Assembly (NCBI GenBank): GCA_023417785.1
Contig: JAEZEH010000070.1
Coordinates: 1-11,877, forward strand
Length of the DNA: 11,877 bases
From: Bacteroidota bacterium
GTDB lineage: Bacteria > Bacteroidota > Bacteroidia > Cytophagales > Cyclobacteriaceae
Reading direction: 5' to 3'
Part shown: piece by piece, positions 7,295-11,877 of the stretch
Layout of the letters: every line of letters starts with the position of its first letter
How positions within the stretch are numbered: position 1 is the stretch's first letter
Position numbers and translations under genes: made by a program
The notes under the pieces: generated by a model
The model's input: only the letters and a program-made list of their open reading frames with translations
Databases searched by the model: none
What the model was told of the DNA's origin: nothing

Positions 7295-8458
7295 TTGAAC
7301 AAGAAGAAAAACATCGCTATTCTCGGATCCACAGGTTCTATCGGCACCCAGGCGCTGGACGTTATCAGCAAACACAGCGACCGGTTTGAAGTCGAGGTGC
7401 TAACCGCACAAAACAACGCTCCGCTGCTAGTTGAGCAAGCCCGTCTTTTTAGCCCGAATGCCGTAGTAATCGTAAACGAAGATCATTATCAATTTGTAAA
7501 GTCGGAATTGGCGGACACGTCGGTTAAAGTATACGCGGGTGAAAAAGCATTATCGGCCGTCGTCCAGATGGAAACCGTTGACCTGGTGCTGACCGCGTTA
7601 GTCGGTTACTGTGGACTACTTCCAACCATAAAAGCTATTGAGGCGGGGAAGCCTATCGCGCTGGCAAATAAGGAAACGCTCGTTGTGGCCGGGGCTCTGA
7701 TAACGGAACTTGCGCGTTCAAAAGGGGTTAACATCTATCCGATTGACTCGGAACACTCCGCGATTTTTCAGTGTCTGGTCGGAGAGTTTCATAACCGGAT
7801 CGAGAAGATTATCCTTACGGCATCTGGGGGGCCGTTCCGCGGAAAGAAACGTGAAGAACTTGGGCGTGTAACAAGAGCCCAGGCCCTCAAGCACCCGAAT
7901 TGGAATATGGGCGCCAAAATTACGATCGATTCAGCGTCGCTAATGAACAAAGGGCTCGAGGTTATTGAAGCCAAATGGTTGTTCGGTGTGACACCGAAAC
8001 AGGTGGAAGTTGTGGTCCATCCCCAATCCATCATTCATTCGCTGGTCCAGTTTACTGATGGGTCGGTTAAGGCGCAACTCGGGCTTCCTGATATGCGTAT
8101 TCCCATCCAGTTTGCTATTGGGTATCCTGATCGCCTCCATTCCGACTTCCCGCGATTCGATTTCGCTGCGTATCCCGCCCTGACTTTTGAAAAACCGGAT
8201 ACAGAAACTTTTCGTAATCTTGCATTGGCGTACTATGCGTTGGAGAGAGGGGGAAACATGCCTTGTGTGCTCAATGCGGCCAACGAGGTTGCCGTGAGCC
8301 AGTTTTTGCAGGATAAGGTCGGGTTTCTTGAAATGTCTGACATCGTGGAACGTTGCCTCGACAAAATTGATTATATAGAAACTCCTTCCTATGATGACTA
8401 TGTGGAGACTGATCGCAAAACGCGCGTTGTGGCACTCGAACTGATGAAATTAGCCTGA
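7295..8458 (+). CDS. dxr: 1-deoxy-D-xylulose 5-phosphate reductoisomerase
   Basis: The enzyme converts DXP to 2-C-methyl-D-erythritol 4-phosphate using NADPH and a divalent metal; it is the committed step of the MEP isoprenoid pathway and the target of fosmidomycin. It has 387 residues from TTG 7295. NADPH fold: ILGSTGSIGTQALDVI (9-24). Linker: ALANKETLVVAG (122-133). Metal and substrate site: IDSEHSAIFQ (150-159) with D151 and E153, SGGPF (177-181), KHPNW (199-203), DSASLMNKGLEVIEA (212-226) with E222, and VHPQSIIHS (241-249). The C-terminal part has NMPCVLNAANEVAV. The frame is open back to an ATG at 7217 inside the GH3 gene, but those 26 extra residues are not family-like, and MNKKKNIAILGSTGSIG is the classic start, so a TTG start is favoured. 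rseP follows after 39 bp, a common pairing in this phylum. Confidence 0.96.
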   Translation: MNKKKNIAILGSTGSIGTQALDVISKHSDRFEVEVLTAQNNAPLLVEQARLFSPNAVVIVNEDHYQFVKSELADTSVKVYAGEKALSAVVQMETVDLVLTALVGYCGLLPTIKAIEAGKPIALANKETLVVAGALITELARSKGVNIYPIDSEHSAIFQCLVGEFHNRIEKIILTASGGPFRGKKREELGRVTRAQALKHPNWNMGAKITIDSASLMNKGLEVIEAKWLFGVTPKQVEVVVHPQSIIHSLVQFTDGSVKAQLGLPDMRIPIQFAIGYPDRLHSDFPRFDFAAYPALTFEKPDTETFRNLALAYYALERGGNMPCVLNAANEVAVSQFLQDKVGFLEMSDIVERCLDKIDYIETPSYDDYVETDRKTRVVALELMKLA

Positions 8459-8497
8459 GTTTGAAGAAAATAAACAAAAAACGAATTATCTTTTAGA

Positions 8498-9841
8498 ATG
8501 GATGCAATGATCATGATCGCTCAGCTTTTGCTGAGTTTGTCAATTCTGGTGGCTGTGCATGAAATGGGGCACTTACTGGCGGCGAAATACTTCGGGATGC
8601 GGGTGGAACAGTTTTCAATTGGATTTCCGCCAAAAATCTGGTCGTTCCGCAAAGGCGACACGGAATATGCATTGAGTGCCATCCCACTTGGCGGTTATGT
8701 GAAGATCTCAGGGATGATCGATGAATCGCTGGATACCGAAACCATGAATAAAGAGCCTCAGCCCTGGGAATTTCGGAGCAAACCGGCGTGGCAGCGACTG
8801 ATTGTCATGCTGGGAGGTATATTCGTAAATGTGGTTGTTGGTATACTTATCTTTATCGGGATCACCTATTTCATCGGCGACTCCAACCTTCTCAAGGATG
8901 CCATCAATAATAACGGCGGCTTCCATGTGGGGACAGTCGGCGAGTCAATTGGACTAAAAACCGGTGACAAGATCGTTGCGATCAATGGTCAGGATTATGA
9001 CCATTTTCAGGATCTTTTGAAAGCACAGACACTCCTGAGCGATAATGCATATTTCACGGTGGAACGCGATGGTAAGCGAATGGACATCGCAATTCCGGCC
9101 AACTTCATCCAAAATTTTAATCGAAAAGAAAATGCGGGCGCTTTCCTGTGGTACCGATTCGAACCAATAGTCGACGGAATCGCGGAGAAATCACTTGCTG
9201 AGAGAGTGGGTCTCGAGGTGGGCGATAAGATCGTCGAGGTTAACGGCACGGTGGTTCAATACTTCGACCAGGTTTATGACCTCGTTAAAGGAACTGAAGG
9301 TGAGTCGATCAGCTTTAAAGTTGAACGTAACGGTCAGGTACTTGCTTTCAATAATGAGCGGTTCGCCAACCCCGACAAAAAAGAAATCGGATTTCGCCCC
9401 GCGAAGCCTGAGGCATTCTTGAATTCAGCCAGCGAGAACATCACATATAGTCTGGGGCAATCAATACCGCTTGGCACAGAACGCGCATTCTCGACGTTGT
9501 TTGTGCAGATCAAGGCTTTTGGAAAGGTGATCTCCGGAGTATTGAAACCAACGGAGTCAATTTCAGGGCCGATCGGCATTGCCCAGGCATTCGGTGGTGA
9601 TTGGGACTGGGCCCGCTTCTGGTCGTTGACAGGAGTGCTTTCCCTGGTGCTTGCATTTATGAATTTGCTGCCGATTCCTGCACTCGACGGCGGGCACGTG
9701 ATGTTTTTGTCGTATGAAATGATCTCACGCCGGAAACCAAGTGATAAGTTTTTAGAAGCCGCTCAAAAGGTAGGTATGGTATTCCTGCTTGCGTTGATGG
9801 TATTTATCTTTGCGAATGATATTATCAAGGTAGTGTTCTAA
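8498..9841 (+). CDS. rseP: RseP-type site-2 intramembrane zinc metalloprotease
   Basis: This is a membrane-embedded protease of the S2P family that cuts transmembrane segments, classically anti-sigma factors already trimmed at site 1, to release envelope stress sigma factors; it can also clear leftover signal peptides. The 447-residue protein begins with TM1 carrying the zinc motif HEMGH (21-25). TM2 is at about 102-126. PDZ1 (about 135-205, GLKTGDKIVAINGQDY) and PDZ2 (about 222-290, GLEVGDKIVEVNG) follow in the periplasmic region. TM3 carries the third zinc ligand in NLLPIPALDGGH (389-400, D397), and TM4 is at about 424-445. Length and order are normal. Two further in-frame ATGs occur at 8507 and 8513, but MDAMIMIAQLLLSLSILVAVHE fits the family from 8498. 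The natural target in this organism cannot be read from the window. It is the last gene before a strong hairpin. Confidence 0.95.
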   Translation: MDAMIMIAQLLLSLSILVAVHEMGHLLAAKYFGMRVEQFSIGFPPKIWSFRKGDTEYALSAIPLGGYVKISGMIDESLDTETMNKEPQPWEFRSKPAWQRLIVMLGGIFVNVVVGILIFIGITYFIGDSNLLKDAINNNGGFHVGTVGESIGLKTGDKIVAINGQDYDHFQDLLKAQTLLSDNAYFTVERDGKRMDIAIPANFIQNFNRKENAGAFLWYRFEPIVDGIAEKSLAERVGLEVGDKIVEVNGTVVQYFDQVYDLVKGTEGESISFKVERNGQVLAFNNERFANPDKKEIGFRPAKPEAFLNSASENITYSLGQSIPLGTERAFSTLFVQIKAFGKVISGVLKPTESISGPIGIAQAFGGDWDWARFWSLTGVLSLVLAFMNLLPIPALDGGHVMFLSYEMISRRKPSDKFLEAAQKVGMVFLLALMVFIFANDIIKVVF

Positions 9842-9862
9842 CGAACACCATCCTGGCATTGA

Positions 9863-9894
9863 CAAGAGCCTTGCAATGAAGTGCGGGGCTCTTG
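9863..9894 (+). terminator. Hairpin terminator after rseP
   Basis: Arms CAAGAGCCTTGCA (9863-9875) and TGCGGGGCTCTTG (9882-9894) pair over 13 positions (11 Watson-Crick and two G-T) with a 6-nt loop. It starts 21 bp after the rseP stop. The tail CGTTTGATTC is only modestly T-rich, so termination may be partial. Confidence 0.65.
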
Positions 9895-9916
9895 CGTTTG
9901 ATTCATCTGGTTCGCG

Positions 9917-9937
9917 CCAAACCCGAATTAAAATCCC
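9917..9937 (+). repeat. 21-bp direct repeat, copy 1
   Basis: This begins CCAAACCCG and ends TAAAATCCC, matching 19 of 21 bases of a second copy at 10387-10407. Both copies are followed by hairpin-forming sequence (here AGCC-TAC-GGCT at 9956-9966 and GGCTC/GAGCC at 9963-9980), suggesting two diverged copies of one element. Confidence 0.55.
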
Positions 9938-10087
9938 GGCCTACAAGATCGAGCGAGCCTACGGCTCTCAGTCCGGAGCCCCTACTGAAAGGTATTTTAA
10001 ATCGCCGGTGCAGGTCGCTTCTCATCCCTCGCGCACCCCTTGATCCCGTTGAGGAGGCCGCACAGGGTTATTGATTGACCCCCACAA

Positions 10088-10104
10088 ATGGGCTTTAAGC
10101 CCAT
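10088..10104. repeat. Perfect palindrome with GGGCTTTAAGCCC core
   Basis: ATGGGCTT-T-AAGCCCAT gives two 8-bp arms around one base. The same core recurs as GGGCTTAAGCCC at 10243-10254 and, diverged, as AGGCTTTAGCC at 10156-10166. Confidence 0.7.
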
Positions 10105-10147
10105 ACATTGTCTGTCTTCGCGCTCGTGTCCGGCATTGGGAATTTAA

Positions 10148-10190
10148 TAACGTCCAGGCTTTAGCCGGAGGAATTGACGGTAAGACGTTA
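10148..10190. repeat. Nested inverted repeat
   Basis: The outer arms TAACGTC (10148-10154) and GACGTTA (10184-10190) enclose the inner hairpin GGCT-TT-AGCC (10157-10166). The layout looks like a small foldback element of about 43 bp. Confidence 0.5.
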
Positions 10191-10242
10191 AAATGACTTT
10201 AGTCCTGACCTCGCCGCACGATTTACGCGACGAATCCGCAAA

Positions 10243-10254
10243 GGGCTTAAGCCC
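10243..10254. repeat. Perfect palindrome GGGCTTAAGCCC
   Basis: A 12-bp perfect palindrome, flanked by AA on both sides, sharing its core with the palindrome at 10088-10104. Confidence 0.65.
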
Positions 10255-10386
10255 AACAGCTGAAACCCTACCTTGGAGAAACAAGAATCTTCCCGTAGCT
10301 CACTGAAAAAGGAAGGCGGTTCACTTACCTGATTGCATCTGGCGAAACAATGGTCCGTGCCTACAGCACTCAACGTTCCACGTCCA

Positions 10387-10427
10387 CCAAACCCGGAGTA
10401 AAATCCCACCATGGGAAACCGGGATTT
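10387..10427. repeat. 21-bp direct repeat copy 2 fused to a hairpin
   Basis: Bases 10387-10407 are the second copy of the repeat at 9917-9937. Its last seven bases, AAATCCC (10401-10407), pair with GGGATTT (10421-10427) across 13 nt. A short CCCaccatGGG foldback lies at the tip. Confidence 0.55.
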
Positions 10428-10460
10428 CAAGGTAGCCACGGGGGTAATGATTCAGGTTAG

Positions 10461-10483
10461 CAATAAAGCTGTGATCCTTATTG
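10461..10483. repeat. Short inverted repeat
   Basis: CAATAA (10461-10466) and TTATTG (10478-10483) can pair across 11 nt. It has no T tail, so it is not a convincing terminator. Confidence 0.3.
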
Positions 10484-10536
10484 TAACGTTTACCTCCGCA
10501 GCTGTGAAAAGAAGCTGAAAACCTTGTTCAAAGCTG

Positions 10537-10612
10537 ATATGTCCCACCTCTTTAGAGGTGCCTTAAAGGTGGCTTATACCTGGGATAAAGGTGGCTTATA
10601 GGTGGGATATAT
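10537..10612. repeat. Foldback element enclosing a tandem duplication
   Basis: Outer arms ATATGTCCCACCT (10537-10549) and AGGTGGGATATAT (10600-10612) pair over 13 positions with one G-T. Inside, CACCTCT-TT-AGAGGTG (10545-10560) is a second perfect hairpin that competes for the left arm. A 22-bp unit beginning AAAGGTGGCTTATA is tandemly duplicated (10565-10586 and 10587-10608, 20 of 22 identical), and its second copy supplies most of the right arm. This looks like a small mobile or structured element, not a gene. Confidence 0.6.
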
Positions 10613-10892
10613 ATAAGGAAATCTTAGGGAGACATACACGACTTATCGACATTATATGGGGAAGGGATAGGGATTTTACTGATCCTCGGATCGGATCGTT
10701 GAAAGGGGTGCTTTAGCAGACTCCGGAGACCGTCATTCGGCACAACGAGCTTTCGCATCTGCTCGGGACTGACGTTGACGCCTGAAGCCGGCCAGGATGC
10801 GTGCCGCGGAGTTGACAAGCTATAAAAAATTCCCTATCGGCGAAAGGCCTTAATGCCATTAGCCAAAGAACACAGTTCTCATCCTGAACGTT

Positions 10893-10997
10893 GATCTTCA
10901 ATCCATTCAACCCTTCCTTAATATACCGCACGTTGATGACTATCCCGAAGCATTCCCCATCAGTTCAGGTTCTATCAAAAAGATCTGCAATCCATTC
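10893..10997 (+). repeat. 16-bp direct repeat pair
   Basis: GATCTTCAATCCATTC (10893-10908) and GATCTGCAATCCATTC (10982-10997) differ at one base and begin 89 bp apart. No function is apparent; they may mark an old duplication. Confidence 0.45.
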
Positions 10998-11086
10998 GGT
11001 AATCCGGCTTCCTGACAAAAGGGAAAAATCCGCAATACGGATACTTTTGGACGCGGGGTGGGTATCGGGAATGTGTATATTAGGGT

Positions 11087-11096
11087 GTTGTAAGGC
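11087..11096 (+). other. Integron-type recombination core at the start of cassette 1
   Basis: GTTGTAAGGC (11087-11096) is the exact reverse complement of GCCTTACAAC at the R'' end of the attC-like site after the next ORF (11477-11486). An integrated cassette should show this, since the first bases after the G^TT cut come from the cassette's own R' half. The sequence upstream shows no attC stem, so this junction could be an attI site or a secondary site. The core deviates from strict GTTRRRY. Confidence 0.6.
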
Positions 11097-11556
11097 ATTT
11101 TTTGCAGATGGAGCAAGTCATAAACATTCACAACAAAGGAATTGAAATCGAATTTGAAGTCGGTAAATATAAGATCGATGTTCTTGGTGGCTGGGGAGTC
11201 AACTTGGGACAATTCTCAATCGCACTCAAGCACAAGTTGAACGGGCAAATGGCTGAGTGTGAAAGGTCATTCTGGCGCATCCAATCAGTCGTACATGGGA
11301 AAAGAGCTAAAAGGATTTTCGAAGTTCAAATAAGCCTGCCTGGAATCTATGAGCTAGCGTTCAGCGAACCTACAACGTTGCAGGTAAAAGAGACGAATCT
11401 ATTTTTTAGCAGACTTTTACAAAAACCGCTACCAAATGAGACGATCTGCATCTACATACATTGACGAGAGGAAAACGCCTTACAACAACAAATATGCGCC
11501 ATTGCAGTTTTGTTGTTAATTTTGAAAGGAAAACTGCAACGGCGCATATTCAAGCG
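11088..11556 (+). mobile_element. Integron gene cassette 1
   Basis: A 469-bp unit from the cut in G^TTGTAAGGC to the cut in G^TTATGCC. It holds one ORF that starts 20 bp after the left boundary and ends 12 bp before R'' of the attC-like site. This compact layout (one gene, no room for a full promoter, attC at the 3' end, gene in the attC direction) is the hallmark of a cassette. Boundaries are supported by the complementarity between cassette start and R''. No integrase is in the window. Confidence 0.68.
11108..11464 (+). CDS. Cassette-borne protein of unknown function
   Basis: The ORF encodes 118 residues from ATG 11108 (an in-frame TTG two codons earlier is less likely). I do not recognise the family with confidence. 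The sequence looks like a real protein: alternating hydrophobic beta-strand patterns (GIEIEFEVGKYKIDVLGGWG, FSIALKHKL, RIFEVQISLPGIYELAFSEP, TTLQVKET), two Trp, and a C-terminal strand ETICIYIH, suggesting a small beta-sandwich. There is no signal peptide, TM segment or catalytic motif, so a cytosolic binding or accessory protein is as far as one can go. It starts 20 bp after the cassette boundary and ends 12 bp before the attC-like site. No good promoter is seen upstream: TTTG (11046-11049) and TATATTAG (11076-11083) are 26 bp apart, too far for the usual spacing. Cassette genes of this size are often unknowns or small resistance, toxin-antitoxin or defence factors; none is shown here. Confidence 0.75.
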   Translation: MEQVINIHNKGIEIEFEVGKYKIDVLGGWGVNLGQFSIALKHKLNGQMAECERSFWRIQSVVHGKRAKRIFEVQISLPGIYELAFSEPTTLQVKETNLFFSRLLQKPLPNETICIYIH

Positions 11557-11563
11557 TTATGCC
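11477..11563 (+). other. attC-like integron recombination site
   Basis: Order: R'' GCCTTACAAC (11477-11486), spacer AACA, left arm 11491-11511 beginning AATATGCGCC and ending GCAGTTTT, an 18-nt loop (11512-11529), right arm 11530-11550, spacer CAAGC, then R' GTTATGCC (11556-11563). The 21-nt arms pair at 20 of 21 positions, the exception being A11501 opposite C11540. Total length of about 87 bp is within the usual attC range. The right end TTCAAGCGTTA is the same as in well-known attC sites. Atypical points: R' has T where GTTRRRY expects a purine, and the stem has a mismatch rather than clear extrahelical bases. The alternative is a hairpin terminator, but there is no T tail, and the R''/R' logic favours attC. 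Confidence 0.72.
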
Positions 11564-11877
11564 TCATTTGGAATGAATGATTAGTGCTGTGATTGGTTCG
11601 AAGCATGTCTCCAGATCAGCGGATAGATGTCCTTCCCGTTCTGGTTGATCAGTTGAATGAACGTTTGTCGATTTTCGGATGGATGGTTTCGCACGGAAGT
11701 CATTGTCGGAGTATCGCAGGAACTCCACCGCTTTAGGAGATCGATCCGAGAATTAGTTACCTGAAGGATCATCTCCAGACGGGAAGGTCAGAGAGAAGCC
11801 ATCTAATTAACAATACCGCCCGATGCCCCTCTCAGAACCATCAAAGTGCGAAGCCCGGAGAAGAAGAACGAGGCATA
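11557..11877 (+). mobile_element. Integron gene cassette 2, cut by the window end
   Basis: The unit begins TTATGCCTC after the cut in GTTATGCC. The last eight bases of the window, GAGGCATA (11870-11877), are the exact reverse complement of TATGCCTC (11558-11565), the expected R'' of this cassette's own attC, whose remainder lies outside. Content is unclear: on the plus strand no frame exceeds about 45 codons before a stop (for example 11605-11736 and 11657-11764), although the 11605 frame stays open after its single TAG at 11734 to the window end. On the minus strand a 63-codon ORF covers 11581-11772. The cassette therefore carries a decayed gene, a very short gene, or an antisense gene. Confidence 0.55.
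11581..11772 (-). CDS. Doubtful 63-residue ORF, antisense in cassette 2
   Basis: The ORF runs from ATG 11772 to TAA 11581, is not recognisable, and has no motif, signal or TM segment. It fills much of cassette 2 in the opposite direction to the attC. Reverse-oriented cassette genes exist but are the minority. Plus-strand fragments over the same bases, such as one containing DGWFRTEVIVGVSQELHRF (from ATG 11657), look at least as protein-like, so a broken plus-strand gene is an equal alternative. Confidence 0.2.
   Translation of the reverse strand: MILQVTNSRIDLLKRWSSCDTPTMTSVRNHPSENRQTFIQLINQNGKDIYPLIWRHASNQSQH

Larger units (their letters stand above)
9895..11086. other. Gene-poor stretch rich in short palindromes
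   Basis: About 1.2 kb between the rseP terminator and the first cassette boundary. Open frames here (for example about 10188-10439, 10624-10818 and 10713-10931 on the minus strand, and 10891-11145 on the plus strand) are short, overlap one another on both strands, lack recognisable motifs, and several run through palindromes, so I do not call them genes. The stretch holds many inverted repeats with GGCTT(T)AAGCC-like cores, one diverged 21-bp direct repeat, a 22-bp tandem duplication, and a diverged 16-bp direct repeat. No tRNA, rRNA or integrase remnant is visible. It is best read as accumulated small palindromic elements, possibly REP-like, plus decayed sequence. Confidence 0.55.

Noticed and set aside
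8460..8494. Promoter between dxr and rseP (TTTG at 8460, TATCTTTT at 8487)
   Set aside because: The spacing is long and transcription would start at or past the rseP ATG, so read-through from dxr is the simpler view.
10368..10462. A second attC candidate: ACTCAAC (10368-10374) and GTTAGCA (10456-10462) placed symmetrically around the hairpin 10401-10427
   Set aside because: The flanking arms between core and hairpin do not pair, and GTTAGCA does not fit GTTRRRY. The symmetry looks like chance.
10565..10608. Tandem 22-bp repeats as a possible CRISPR fragment
   Set aside because: There are only two copies with no spacer between them, and no cas gene is present.
9895..11086. Remnant of an integron integrase upstream of the cassettes
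   Set aside because: I searched the minus-strand frames for tyrosine-recombinase motifs and saw none.
10188..11145. Several open frames of 60-90 codons on both strands, including overlapping minus-strand ones at 10624-10931
   Set aside because: They overlap each other in different frames, run across palindromes, and show no motif, coherent start context or recognisable family. A frameshifted old gene at about 10640-10931 on the minus strand is possible but not supportable.

Overview
This window looks like chromosomal DNA from a member of the Bacteroidota, probably of the Cytophagales/Chitinophagales type. The evidence is the set of protein variants: a single-TM pump gamma subunit ending in the block NTVLTIQK...YSPWSSKIY, DnaA with LSRFKWGL, an N-terminally anchored HtrA protease, a bacterial GH3 ligase, and adjacent dxr and rseP. 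Ribosome binding sites are mostly weak, and one promoter carries a perfect TAnnTTTG box, the -7 element of this phylum. The species cannot be fixed from the sequence alone.

Region 1 (1-2392, minus strand) is an operon read right to left: methylmalonyl-CoA epimerase (mce), the carboxyltransferase subunit of a biotin-dependent methylmalonyl-CoA decarboxylase/propionyl-CoA carboxylase (mmdA), a small membrane gamma-like subunit, and the first codons of another gene cut by the window edge. mce and mmdA overlap by ATGA. Region 2 (2393-4098) is a divergent regulatory gap followed by dnaA; the gap holds a DnaA-box-like site inside a TTATCC-N9-GGATAA inverted repeat. Region 3 (4153-5589, minus) is an HtrA/Deg-family periplasmic serine protease, convergent with dnaA. 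Region 4 (5764-9841, plus) is GH3-family ligase, dxr (MEP isoprenoid pathway) and rseP (site-2 intramembrane protease), closely spaced and ending at a strong hairpin.

Region 5 (9895-11086) has no convincing gene. It is full of short palindromes with a GGCTT(T)AAGCC-like core, a diverged 21-bp direct repeat, and a 13-bp inverted repeat enclosing a 22-bp tandem duplication. I read it as a graveyard of REP-like or other small palindromic elements.

Region 6 (11087-11877) is the most interesting part. A 118-codon ORF of unknown function sits in what looks like an integron gene cassette: it starts about 20 bp after a GTT core and ends 12 bp before an attC-like site with two 21-nt arms (20 of 21 paired). 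The start of each of two consecutive cassettes is the exact reverse complement of the R'' sequence at its own end, as the integron mechanism predicts; the second match runs into the window edge. No integrase gene is visible, so this is either a CALIN (attC cluster lacking an integrase) or the edge of a chromosomal integron just downstream of rseP.
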